NCBI GenBank assembly: GCA_031286585.1
Contig: JAITUC010000009.1
Location: forward strand, 124,001 to 188,000
DNA length: 64,000 nucleotides
Direction: 5' to 3'
Source: Delftia acidovorans
GTDB taxonomy: Bacteria > Pseudomonadota > Gammaproteobacteria > Burkholderiales > Burkholderiaceae_C
Part shown: one piece after another, positions 34,610 to 42,961 of the stretch
Layout of the letters: the number at the start of each line of letters is the position of its first letter
Numbering within the stretch: position 1 is the first letter of the stretch
Translations under genes and position numbers: made by a program
Notes under the pieces: model-generated
Told to the model about the DNA's origin: nothing
The model's database searches: none
Seen by the model: only the letters and a program-made list of their open reading frames with translations

Positions 34610-36151
34610 ATGAAAATCCGCGCACAGATCGGCATGGTGCTGAACCTGGACAAGTGCATCGGCTGCCACACCTGCTCCGTCACCTGCAAGAACGTCTGGA
34701 CCAGCCGGCCCGGCGTCGAATACGCCTGGTTCAACAACGTCGAGACCAAGCCCGGCATCGGCTACCCGCGCGAGTGGGAAAACCAGGCCAAGTGGAACGG
34801 CGGCTGGATGCGCCGCACGGACGGCTCCATTGCGCCCCGCCAGGGCGGCAAGTGGAGCCTGTTGATGCGCATCTTCGCCAACCCCAACCTGCCCCAGATC
34901 GACGACTACTACGAACCCTTCACCTACGACTACGAGCACCTGCAGTCGGCCAGGGAAAGCAAGGCCGCGCCCACGGCGCGCGCACGCAGCCTGATCTCGG
35001 GCCAGCGCATGGAGAAGATCGAGTGGGGTCCGAACTGGGAGGAAATCCTGGGCGGCGAATTCAGCAAGCGCAGCCATGACGTGAACTTCGAGCAGGTCCA
35101 GAAGGACATCTACGGCCAGTTCGAGAACACCTTCATGATGTACCTGCCGCGCCTGTGCGAGCACTGCCTGAACCCGGCCTGCGTGGCGTCCTGCCCCTCG
35201 GGCTCGATCTACAAGCGCGAGGAGGACGGCATCGTCCTCATCGACCAGGACAAGTGCCGCGGCTGGCGCATGTGCGTCTCCGGCTGCCCCTACAAGAAGA
35301 TCTACTACAACTGGCAAAGCGGCAAGGCCGAGAAGTGCATCTTCTGCTACCCGCGCATCGAGGCCGGCCAGCCCACCGTCTGCTCCGAAACCTGCGTGGG
35401 CCGCATCCGCTACCTGGGCGTGCTGCTGTACGACGCCGACCGCATCGAGGAAGCGGCCAGCGTGGAGCGCGACCGCGACCTCTACCAGGCGCAGCTGGAC
35501 ATCTTCCTGGACCCCAACGACCCCGAGGTCATCCGCCAGGCCCGCATCGACGGCATCCCCGACGCCTGGATCGAGGCCGCCCAGTCCAGCCCCGTCTACA
35601 AGATGGCCGTGGACTGGAAGGTGGCCCTGCCGCTGCACCCCGAGTACCGCACCCTGCCCATGGTCTGGTATGTGCCGCCGCTGTCGCCCATCACCTCGGC
35701 GGCGAACGCCGGGCATCTCGACAGCGTCGGCCGCAGCCCCATCAATGGCGACCTGCCCGATGTCTCGCAGCTGCGCATCCCCGTGCAGTACCTGGCCAAC
35801 CTGCTCACCGCCGGCGACACCACGCCCGTGGTGCGCGCGCTGGAGCGCATGCTGGCCATGCGCGCCTACCAGCGCAGCAAGCACGTGGACCAGGAACAGA
35901 ACCTGGCCGTGCTCCAGTACGCGGGACTGACGGTGGACGAGGTCGAGGACATGTACCGGACCATGGCGATCGCCAACTACGAGGACCGCTTCGTCATCCC
36001 CTCGGCCCACCGCGAATACGCCGAAAGCGCGTTCGACCTGCGCGGCGGCTGCGGCTTCTCGTTCGGCAACGGCTGCTCCGACGGCAGCACCGACGCCAGC
36101 CTGTTCGGCGGCAAGAAGCCGCGCACCATCCCCATCCACGCGCAAATGTGA
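34610..36151 (+). CDS. narH: Respiratory nitrate reductase beta subunit NarH
   Basis: Electron-transfer subunit, 513 residues, carrying three [4Fe-4S] clusters and one [3Fe-4S] cluster between NarI and NarG. The four Cys groups are visible: CIGCHTCSVTC at the N-terminus, LCEHCLNPACVASCP, CRGWRMCVSGCP (Trp replacing a ligand gives the 3Fe cluster) and CIFCYPRIEAGQPTVCSETC. Length and order are canonical. AAGGAG precedes the ATG and narJ follows 11 bases after the stop. Confidence 0.98.
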   Translation: MKIRAQIGMVLNLDKCIGCHTCSVTCKNVWTSRPGVEYAWFNNVETKPGIGYPREWENQAKWNGGWMRRTDGSIAPRQGGKWSLLMRIFANPNLPQIDDYYEPFTYDYEHLQSARESKAAPTARARSLISGQRMEKIEWGPNWEEILGGEFSKRSHDVNFEQVQKDIYGQFENTFMMYLPRLCEHCLNPACVASCPSGSIYKREEDGIVLIDQDKCRGWRMCVSGCPYKKIYYNWQSGKAEKCIFCYPRIEAGQPTVCSETCVGRIRYLGVLLYDADRIEEAASVERDRDLYQAQLDIFLDPNDPEVIRQARIDGIPDAWIEAAQSSPVYKMAVDWKVALPLHPEYRTLPMVWYVPPLSPITSAANAGHLDSVGRSPINGDLPDVSQLRIPVQYLANLLTAGDTTPVVRALERMLAMRAYQRSKHVDQEQNLAVLQYAGLTVDEVEDMYRTMAIANYEDRFVIPSAHREYAESAFDLRGGCGFSFGNGCSDGSTDASLFGGKKPRTIPIHAQM

Positions 36152-36162
36152 GGACTGCCGCC

Positions 36163-36876
36163 ATGTTCAATCACAACACCTCCACCCCCGTGCGCCTGAC
36201 GCTGCGCGCGCTGGCCTGCCTCATCGGCTACCCCGGCGCCGAGCTGCGCGCCCTGCTGCCGGGCCTGATCGACGCCCTGCGCCTGGAGCAATCCGTGGCG
36301 CCCGCGCGGCTGCGCGAGTTGCAGCAGCTGGCCGAGCAGCTGCAGGCCATGGACCCCTTCGAGGCCGAGGCCCGCTACGTGGACACCTTCGACCGGGGCC
36401 ACCAGACCTCGCTGCACCTGTTCGAGCATGTGCACGGCGACTCGGCCGACCGGGGCCCGGCGCTGATCGACCTGCAGCAGACCTACGAGCGCGCGGGCCT
36501 GGCCTTCAAGGCCGACGAACTGCCCGACCACCTGGCCGTGGTGCTGGAGTTCGCCTCCACCCAGCCGCCGGCCATTGCCCGTGAATTCCTGGGCGAGATG
36601 GCCCACATCCTCAACGCCCTGTTCACGGCGCTGGCGCGGCGCGACAGCCCCTACGCCAGCGTGATCGCGGCCGTGCTGGAGATCACCGGCCACAGGGCCG
36701 AGCGCGTGGAAATCCGCCCCGAGCCCGCCATGGACGAGGCCTGGGCCGAACCCGCCGCCTTCGACGGCTGCAGCAGCCAGGGCCAATCGCGCCCCGGCGC
36801 CGAGCAGCCCGTGCATTTCGTGCGCCGCACGGCGGCGCCCCAAGCCCAAGGACCCAGCCAAAGGAGCCTGACATGA
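36163..36876 (+). CDS. narJ: Nitrate reductase assembly chaperone NarJ
   Basis: A 237-residue cytoplasmic chaperone required for inserting the molybdenum cofactor into NarG and for membrane docking; it is not part of the final enzyme. It belongs to the all-helical TorD/NarJ family: LACLIGYPGAELRALLPGL near the N-terminus, ARYVDTFDRGHQTSLHLFEH in the middle (the NarJ hallmark), and GDSADRGPALIDL. The C-terminal 40 residues are low-complexity. The stop overlaps the narI start (ATGA). Confidence 0.95.
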   Translation: MFNHNTSTPVRLTLRALACLIGYPGAELRALLPGLIDALRLEQSVAPARLRELQQLAEQLQAMDPFEAEARYVDTFDRGHQTSLHLFEHVHGDSADRGPALIDLQQTYERAGLAFKADELPDHLAVVLEFASTQPPAIAREFLGEMAHILNALFTALARRDSPYASVIAAVLEITGHRAERVEIRPEPAMDEAWAEPAAFDGCSSQGQSRPGAEQPVHFVRRTAAPQAQGPSQRSLT

Positions 36877-37610
36877 CCCCCTCCTGGATAGACCACCTGC
36901 TCTTCGGCCTCTACCCCTACATCTGCCTGGCCGTGTTCTTCATCGGCAGCTGGCTGCGCTTCGACCGCGACCAGTACACCTGGAAGAGCGACTCCTCGCA
37001 GCTGCTGCGCAGCGGCAGCCTGCGCTGGGGCAGCAACCTGTTCCACGTCGGCGTGCTGTTCCTGTTCTTCGGCCACACCGTGGGCATGCTCACGCCGCAC
37101 TTCGTCTACGAGCCCTTCATGGCCGCAGGCGCCAAGCAGCTGCTGGCCATGGTCAGCGGCGGCATTGCGGGCACGCTGGGCTTCATCGGCCTCAGCATCC
37201 TGCTGCACCGCCGACTGTCGGACGTGCGCATCCGCGCCAACTCCAGGTTCAGCGACATCGCCATCCTCTGGCTGCTGTGGCTGCAGCTGCTGCTGGGCCT
37301 GGCCACCATCCCGCTGTCGGCCAAGCACATGGACGGCTCCATGATGATGGCCCTGGCCGAATGGGCGCAGCGCATCGTCACCTTCCGTGGCGGCGCGGCC
37401 GAACTGCTGGCCGAGGCCGGCTGGGTTTTCAAGGCCCACATGTTCCTGGGCATGAGCATCTTCCTGGTGTTTCCCTTCACTCGCCTGGTCCACGTCTGGA
37501 GCGGCTTCGGCACCCTGGTCTACCTGCTGCGCCCCTACCAGCTGGTGCGCTCGCGCCGCCTGGGCCTGCCCGCATCGTCGGCACGCCGTGATGCCAAGCC
37601 CGGCCATTGA
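36873..37610 (+). CDS. narI: Respiratory nitrate reductase gamma subunit NarI (cytochrome b)
   Basis: A 245-residue inner-membrane diheme cytochrome b that oxidises quinol and passes electrons to NarH. Five membrane segments are visible. Candidate heme-ligand His residues lie in LFHVGVLFLFFGHTVGM (second helix) and in FKAHMFLGMSIFLVFPFTRLVH (last helix), both matching NarI. The start overlaps narJ. The next gene begins 10 bases after the stop. Confidence 0.96.
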   Translation: MTPSWIDHLLFGLYPYICLAVFFIGSWLRFDRDQYTWKSDSSQLLRSGSLRWGSNLFHVGVLFLFFGHTVGMLTPHFVYEPFMAAGAKQLLAMVSGGIAGTLGFIGLSILLHRRLSDVRIRANSRFSDIAILWLLWLQLLLGLATIPLSAKHMDGSMMMALAEWAQRIVTFRGGAAELLAEAGWVFKAHMFLGMSIFLVFPFTRLVHVWSGFGTLVYLLRPYQLVRSRRLGLPASSARRDAKPGH

Positions 37611-37620
37611 GGAGATCGAC

Positions 37621-38523
37621 ATGGAACATGGATGCAACGGATCGGACGTCGGCCACTGCGGCTGCGCGTCCTCGACCCCTTCTTCTTCTTCTTCTGCTCC
37701 GATGGGGGATCTTCCTGAGATCCCCGAAGCGCCGGCCTTCCAGCCCGTGGGCGAGGCCGGTGCCGAGGTGGCCCGCATCAACGCCACGCCCCTGCACGCA
37801 CCCGGACAGCGCCCGCCCGAGCGCGAACTGCGCCAGCGCGCCTGCACCGAGCTGCTGCGCCAGGCGGCCCAGCGCGAAGGCCTGCTGGGCGCCGATGATG
37901 CGGCCGGCGACGACGGCGTCATCAGCGAGCGCGCCTCCCGGGCCATAGAGCAGCTGCTGGAGCAAACTCTGCACCTGCCCGAGCCCGGCGAGGACGCCTG
38001 CCGCCGCCACTTCGATGCCAACCCCGCGCGCTTCGCCCAGGGCGAGCGCGTGCGCCTGCGCCACGTGCTGTTTGCCGTCACGCCCGGCGTGGACGTGCGC
38101 GCCCTCACCCAGCGGGCCGAGGCCCTGCTGATCGAGCTGCGCTGCGCCGACGACGCCGGCCTGCGCTTTGCCGAGGCCGCGCGCCAATGGTCCAACTGCC
38201 CCAGCGGCCAGCATGGCGGCGAACTGGGCTGGCTGGGCCGCAGCGACTGCGCGCCCGAATTCGCGCGCGATGTCTTTGCCTCCCAGGAAATCGGCGTGCT
38301 GCCGCGCCTGGTGCACAGCCGCTTCGGCCTGCATGTGGTCGAGGTCTGCGCGCGCGAGGCGGGCGTTCTGCCCGACTGGCAGCAGCTGCGCCCGGCCGTG
38401 GCCCAGGCCCTGCACCAGCAGACCTGGGTGAGCGCGCTCCACCAGTACCTGCAACTGCTGGCCGGCAAGGCCCAGGTGGTGGGCGTGCGCATGGCTGCGG
38501 CCGACTCGCCGCTGGTGCAGTAG
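37621..38523 (+). CDS. Parvulin-type peptidyl-prolyl isomerase (NifM/PpiC-like)
   Basis: A 300-residue protein with a PpiC rotamase domain at about residues 140-240 (RLRHVLFAVTPGVD, then GGELGWLGRSDCAPEFARDVFA and SRFGLHVVEV). A helical N-terminal half precedes it, as in NifM. There is no export signal, so it is probably cytoplasmic. The first 35 residues are unusual: a Cys/His cluster (HGCNGSDVGHCGCAS) and a run of five Ser. GAGGAG lies before the ATG and it follows narI directly. A similar isomerase is known in several nar operons of beta- and gammaproteobacteria, where it likely helps fold the reductase. The Cys cluster might bind metal, which is a guess. Confidence 0.88.
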   Translation: MEHGCNGSDVGHCGCASSTPSSSSSAPMGDLPEIPEAPAFQPVGEAGAEVARINATPLHAPGQRPPERELRQRACTELLRQAAQREGLLGADDAAGDDGVISERASRAIEQLLEQTLHLPEPGEDACRRHFDANPARFAQGERVRLRHVLFAVTPGVDVRALTQRAEALLIELRCADDAGLRFAEAARQWSNCPSGQHGGELGWLGRSDCAPEFARDVFASQEIGVLPRLVHSRFGLHVVEVCAREAGVLPDWQQLRPAVAQALHQQTWVSALHQYLQLLAGKAQVVGVRMAAADSPLVQ

Positions 38524-38529
38524 CGGGGA

Positions 38530-39213
38530 ATGCCCATGCCCGACGACGAACTGCTGCTGCGTCTGCGGCGTTTCCACGAGCACGCCTTCCCGCAGTACCG
38601 CGCGCAGTTCCGCACCCTGGTCGAAGAGGGCCAGCACCCGACCACGCTGTTCATCGGCTGCTCGGACTCGCGCCTCGTGCCCTACCTGCTGACGGGGGCG
38701 CCGCCGGGCGAGCTGTTCCTGGTGCGCAACGTGGGCGCCTTCGTGCCGCCGTACGACGGATCGCACGGCCACCACGGCACGGCGGCGGCCATCGAATTCG
38801 CCGTGCTCAACCTGCAGGTCAGCCGCATCGTGGTCTGCGGTCACAGTCACTGCGGGGCCATCAAGGCCCTGTATGGCGAGGTCTCGCCCGAGGCGCGCAA
38901 CCTGCGGCGCTGGCTGGACCTGGGCCGCGAGGCCGTGCTGCCCGTGCAGGCCGGCCCCGAGGCGCTGCGCCGCACCGAGCAGCGCGCCGTCGTGCTGCAG
39001 CTCGAACGGTTGATGGACTATCCCATGGTGCGATCGCGGGTAGAGGCCGGGCAGCTCAGCCTGCACGGCTGGCACTATGTCATCGAAGACGGCGAAGTCC
39101 ATGTCTTCGATGTCCAGACCGGCCGCTTTGTTGCGGCATCTCAAGCTCCGCACAGCGGCACCGGGCCGTACCCGCCCTACGTGGAGCATGATGGACAAGT
39201 GCTTGTCGACTGA
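38530..39213 (+). CDS. Beta-class carbonic anhydrase
   Basis: A 227-residue cytoplasmic zinc enzyme interconverting CO2 and bicarbonate. The zinc ligands and catalytic dyad are visible: C-x-D-x-R in FIGCSDSRLVP and H-x2-C in VCGHSHCGAIKAL. The RNVGAFVPPY loop and ATAAAIEFAVLNL-like helix are typical. It begins 6 bases after the isomerase stop and is followed 48 bases later by nrdJ, so it is most likely transcribed with the nar genes. A second ATG two codons in is equally possible as start. Confidence 0.92.
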   Translation: MPMPDDELLLRLRRFHEHAFPQYRAQFRTLVEEGQHPTTLFIGCSDSRLVPYLLTGAPPGELFLVRNVGAFVPPYDGSHGHHGTAAAIEFAVLNLQVSRIVVCGHSHCGAIKALYGEVSPEARNLRRWLDLGREAVLPVQAGPEALRRTEQRAVVLQLERLMDYPMVRSRVEAGQLSLHGWHYVIEDGEVHVFDVQTGRFVAASQAPHSGTGPYPPYVEHDGQVLVD

Positions 39214-39261
39214 GCCCGAGCAACTGCCAGGGAAGGCGGCAAAAGCGTCAACACGGGAGCC

Positions 39262-41712
39262 ATGCCAATGCATCGCGAAAACCTGGGCCGCGCGCAGGAC
39301 GCGGCGGATCTGCAGCCCATCAGCCTCGATGTGCTGCGCGAGAAATACCTCAAGAACGGCGAGACCGGCGTGGGCGAGCTCTACGCCCGCGTGGCCCGCG
39401 CCCTGGCCTCGGTCGAGCCTGAGGCGCGCCGCGCCGAATGCGAGGCCCTGTTCCTCGCCAACCTGCAGGCCGGCGCCATCGGCGCAGGGCGCATCATGAG
39501 CGCGGCCGGCACCGACCTGCAGGCCACGCTGATCAACTGCTTCGTGCAGCCCGTGGGCGATTGCATCCAGGGCGTGGACGACGGCGGCTACCCCGGCATC
39601 TATGAAGCCCTGCGCGAAGCCGCCGAAACCATGCGCCGTGGCGGCGGCGTGGGCTACGACTTCTCGCGTATCCGCCCCCGCGGCGCCGAGGTGCGCGCCA
39701 CGGCCTCGCTGGCCTCGGGCCCGTGCAGCTACATCAACGTCTTCGACCAGTCCTGCGCCACCGTGGAAAGCGCGGGTGCGCGGCGCGGCGCCCAGATGGG
39801 CGTGCTGCGCATCGACCATCCCGACGTGCTCGAATTCATCACCGCCAAGCGCACGCCGGGCCGCTGGAACAACTTCAACGTCTCGGTCGGCGTCAGCGAC
39901 GCCTTCATGCAGGCCGTGGCCGAAGACCAGTCCTGGCACCTGGTGCACCGCGCCCGCCCCGGCGCCGCCCTGCTGGAGCAGGGTGCCCACCAGCGCGAAG
40001 ACGGCCAGTGGGTCTACCAGACCCTGCCCGCCCGCACGCTGTGGGACACCATCATGCGCTCGGCCTACGACTTCGCCGAGCCCGGCATCCTCTTCCTGGA
40101 CCACATCAACGACGACAACAACCTGCGCTACTGCGAGGAGATCGCGGCGACGAATCCTTGCGGCGAACAGCCGCTTCCTTCCTACGGCTGCTGCGACCTC
40201 GGCCCCGTCATCCTCACGCGCTTCGTGCGCCATCCGTTCGGCTTCGCGGGTGAGCCAGCCTTCGACTTCGAGGCCTTCGAGCGCGCCGTGGCCGTGCAGG
40301 TGCGGGCGCTGGACAACGTGCTGGAGCTGACCTGGTGGCCGCTGCCGCAGCAGCGCGAGGAAAGCGAGGCCAAGCGGCGCATCGGCGTGGGCTTCACCGG
40401 CATGGGCAATGCGCTGGCCATGCTGCGCCTGCGCTACGACGCGCCCGAGGGCCGGGCCATGGCTGCGCGCATTGCCGAGCGCATGCGCGATGCGGCCTAT
40501 GGCGCCTCGGTGGAGCTGGCACGCGAGAAGGGCGCCTTCCCCAAGTTCGACGCCGATGGCTACCTGGCCGAAGGCACCTTCGCCAGCCGCCTGCCCGAAG
40601 CGCTGCGCCAGCGCATACGCCAGCACGGCATACGCAACAGCCACCTGCTGTCCATCGCGCCCACGGGCACGGTCAGCCTGGCCTTTGCCGACAACGCCTC
40701 CAACGGCATAGAGCCGCCGTTCTCCTGGACCTACAAGCGCAAGAAACGCACGGCCGATGGCGGCAGCGCCGAGTACGCGGTCGAGGACCATGCCTGGCGC
40801 CTGTACCGCTCGCTGGGTGGCGACGTGCAGCAGCTGCCCGAGTACTTCGTCAGCGCGCTGCAGATGCCTGCGGCCGGCCACATCGCCATGATGGAAGCCG
40901 TGCAGCCCTTCGTGGACACGGCCATCTCCAAGACCGTCAACGTGGCGGCCGACTATCCCTACGAGGACTTCAAGGACCTGTACCGCCAGGCCTGGAAGGC
41001 CGGCCTCAAGGGCCTGGCCACCTACCGGCCCAACACCATCCTGGGCGCCGTGCTCGAGACCCATGCGCCCGAATCTGCTGAAAAGCCGGCCTCCCCCGCG
41101 CCGGCGGGAGCGGCGGCTTCCGCACCCGACCCGCTGCGCACCGTGATAGAAAGCCGCCCGCAGGGCGCGCTGGATGCCGTGGCCGAGAAGATCGAGTACT
41201 GGACCCAGCAGGGTCCCAAGCGCCTGTACCTGGTCGTCTCCTTCCTGCCCGTGGTCCTGCCCGATGGCCGCACGGTGGACCGCGCCATCGAATTCTTCAT
41301 GCCCGTGGGCCAGAGCGGCGAATCCCAGCAGTGGGTGACTTCCAGCATGCGCCTGCTGTCGCTGGCCGCGCGCGGCGGCTTCCTGGAGCGCGCCCTCAGC
41401 GACATGCGCAAGGTGGCCTGGGACCGGGGCCCCGTGCGCCTGGGCACCCACCAGCGCGACGACGGCGCGCGCGTGCCGATGTGGCACGACTCCGAGGTGG
41501 CCGCCATCGCCTATGCGGTGCAGAACATCCTGGCCCGGCGCGGCAGCGGCGCACCGCCCGCGCCATCTCCACTGCCCGAGCCCGAAGCTCTGGCCACCGA
41601 CCCCATGGTCATGGCCGGCCGCAAGTGCGAGGAATGCGGCGCCCACGCCGTGATCCGCAAGGACGGCTGCGAGTACTGCACGGCCTGCGGCCATCTGGGG
41701 AGCTGTGGATGA
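39262..41712 (+). CDS. nrdJ: Adenosylcobalamin-dependent ribonucleotide reductase NrdJ (class II)
   Basis: An 816-residue B12-dependent reductase that makes deoxyribonucleotides with or without oxygen. The N-terminal substrate region contains SAAGTDLQATLINCFVQP (first redox Cys) and MRRGGGVGYDFSRIRPRG. The radical-bearing Cys is in NPCGEQPLPSYGCCDLG. SIAPTGTVSLAFADNASNG marks the C-terminal barrel. The tail ends in a four-Cys zinc-ribbon-like segment (CEECGAHAVIRKDGCEYCTAC). GGGAG is 2 bases from the first ATG and 8 bases from the second (39268), so translation may begin at MHREN. It lies behind the nitrate operon on the same strand, which fits DNA synthesis during anaerobic growth. I see no cobalamin riboswitch. 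Confidence 0.93.
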   Translation: MPMHRENLGRAQDAADLQPISLDVLREKYLKNGETGVGELYARVARALASVEPEARRAECEALFLANLQAGAIGAGRIMSAAGTDLQATLINCFVQPVGDCIQGVDDGGYPGIYEALREAAETMRRGGGVGYDFSRIRPRGAEVRATASLASGPCSYINVFDQSCATVESAGARRGAQMGVLRIDHPDVLEFITAKRTPGRWNNFNVSVGVSDAFMQAVAEDQSWHLVHRARPGAALLEQGAHQREDGQWVYQTLPARTLWDTIMRSAYDFAEPGILFLDHINDDNNLRYCEEIAATNPCGEQPLPSYGCCDLGPVILTRFVRHPFGFAGEPAFDFEAFERAVAVQVRALDNVLELTWWPLPQQREESEAKRRIGVGFTGMGNALAMLRLRYDAPEGRAMAARIAERMRDAAYGASVELAREKGAFPKFDADGYLAEGTFASRLPEALRQRIRQHGIRNSHLLSIAPTGTVSLAFADNASNGIEPPFSWTYKRKKRTADGGSAEYAVEDHAWRLYRSLGGDVQQLPEYFVSALQMPAAGHIAMMEAVQPFVDTAISKTVNVAADYPYEDFKDLYRQAWKAGLKGLATYRPNTILGAVLETHAPESAEKPASPAPAGAAASAPDPLRTVIESRPQGALDAVAEKIEYWTQQGPKRLYLVVSFLPVVLPDGRTVDRAIEFFMPVGQSGESQQWVTSSMRLLSLAARGGFLERALSDMRKVAWDRGPVRLGTHQRDDGARVPMWHDSEVAAIAYAVQNILARRGSGAPPAPSPLPEPEALATDPMVMAGRKCEECGAHAVIRKDGCEYCTACGHLGSCG

Positions 41713-41735
41713 AGGGCGTGCGCGCGGGGCGCCTG

Positions 41736-42191
41736 TCAGCGGTGCAGCACGTACTGCCCCGTGAAGCGGACGGCGTCCGCCTGCGCGCCTGCGTTCACCA
41801 CGCGCGCCTGCAGGACCAGCCTGGCGCGGCCATGGCGCGCATAGGTCGCCAGGAAACGGTCCCACTGCGCCTGCGGGGGCGCATCGCACAGGGCCAGGGC
41901 GTCGCCCGTCACTGGCAGGGGATAGCTGATCTGGGACTCATGGATGACGATGTGCCCGTCGGCAATGCCTTGCTCGCGCAGCCGCAGGTGCAGCCAGCCC
42001 CAGCCCGCGAGCACGGCGCCGCAGTACAGGCTGCCACCGAACATGGTGTGCTTGTGGTTGACATTGGCCTGCAGCGGCAGCTGCAGACACAGTTGGCCGT
42101 CACGCCAGTGGAGCACCCTGAGACCCATGCTGCGGGTCAGGGGGATGTCCTGGTGGAGAACGGATTCGAGAGACTCGCTGTCCTGGTTCAT
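41736..42191 (-). CDS. YiiD-type hotdog thioesterase domain protein
   Basis: A 151-residue protein resembling the C-terminal thioesterase-like domain of YiiD/FabA-like hotdog proteins. Recognisable parts are DIPLTRSMGLRVLHW, NVNHKHTMFGGSLYCGAVLAGW (the hotdog helix region with the conserved N-x-x-T-x-F-G-G-S) and VRFTGQYVLH at the end. It has no acetyltransferase domain, unlike full YiiD. It is monocistronic, converges on nrdJ and diverges from the hemerythrin gene. The substrate is unknown. Confidence 0.78.
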   Translation of the reverse strand: MNQDSESLESVLHQDIPLTRSMGLRVLHWRDGQLCLQLPLQANVNHKHTMFGGSLYCGAVLAGWGWLHLRLREQGIADGHIVIHESQISYPLPVTGDALALCDAPPQAQWDRFLATYARHGRARLVLQARVVNAGAQADAVRFTGQYVLHR

Positions 42192-42295
42192 GCAAGGTCC
42201 TTGGGCTGGGCTGCGCAGGAGTGCCGGCACTCCCGCAGCGGCCGCCATCATAGACAGCGGCCGGCGCCAGTGCAGACAAAAGAAAGGACTGACCC

Positions 42296-42868
42296 ATGAA
42301 CAGCCCCACCGCTTCCCGGCCGCGCGGCCTGCCGTTGTGGAACGCACCGGCCGTGGGCTTCGAGCAGCCGTTTGAGATGCTCGAAGCCTGCCACGAGCGC
42401 GTGCTGCGCATGCTGGCGCTGCTGGACCGGCTGCGCGTGCATCTCCAGACCAAAGGATGCGATGACAGCGCACGCCAGGCGGCGCGCGACATCCTGCGCT
42501 ACTTCGACCAGGCGGCGCCGCTGCACCATGAGGACGAGGAGCTGCATGTCTTCCCGCCGCTGCTCGAGCAGGGCGATGCGCAGACCGTGGCCCTGGTGCA
42601 GCGCCTGCAGCGCGAGCACGGCCTGATGAGCGCCGACTGGGCGCTGGCACGCCGGCCGCTGCTGGACATGGCCGAGGGGCGGTCCCAGGGCTTTGGCGCG
42701 GCTGATGAGGAGGTATTCGAACGCTTCGCGGCCTGCTATGCCAGCCATGTCGAGAATGAAGAGCGGCTGGCCTACCCCCAGGCGCGCGGCCTGCTGCCAG
42801 AGGCAACGCAGGCGGCCATGGGCCGTGAGATGGCCGTGCGGCGCGGCGCAGACCTGTCGCGCGGGTAG
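42296..42868 (+). CDS. Hemerythrin-domain protein
   Basis: A 190-residue cytoplasmic four-helix-bundle protein with the spaced His/Glu ligands of a diiron hemerythrin: CHERVLRML (first His), HHEDEELHVFP (His-Glu pair), REHGLMSADW and SHVENEERLAYP. It may bind oxygen or nitric oxide, or take part in iron-sulfur repair as in RIC/YtfE-like proteins. Its position close to the nitrate-respiration region would fit a nitrosative-stress role, but it has its own promoter region. AAAGGA lies before the ATG. Confidence 0.85.
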   Translation: MNSPTASRPRGLPLWNAPAVGFEQPFEMLEACHERVLRMLALLDRLRVHLQTKGCDDSARQAARDILRYFDQAAPLHHEDEELHVFPPLLEQGDAQTVALVQRLQREHGLMSADWALARRPLLDMAEGRSQGFGAADEEVFERFAACYASHVENEERLAYPQARGLLPEATQAAMGREMAVRRGADLSRG

Positions 42869-42961
42869 CGCCGCGGCACTGCTGCCTGCAGCGCGCGGGC
42901 GCAGGCGCGGCGATACTCGCAGGCTCCGGCCCTGCCTTTCGCCCACGAGCCCCACGCCCCC

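Noticed and set aside
29840..36145. Open frame of about 2100 codons antisense to narK2-narGH
   Set aside because: It arises from the GC-rich third positions of the sense genes. Its translation is low-complexity, rich in His, Val, Ala and Gln, with no domain, whereas the sense strand carries intact nar proteins.
37681..37695. TCT repeat in the isomerase gene as a phase-variable tract
   Set aside because: It is a trinucleotide repeat, so length changes would only vary a Ser run and not shift the frame.
39214..39261. Cobalamin riboswitch before nrdJ
   Set aside because: Only 48 bases separate nrdJ from the carbonic anhydrase gene, too short, and no B12-box motif is visible.
37477..41889. Open frame of about 1470 codons antisense to the isomerase, carbonic anhydrase and nrdJ
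   Set aside because: Same GC effect; no recognisable motif, and the sense frames have catalytic residues in place.
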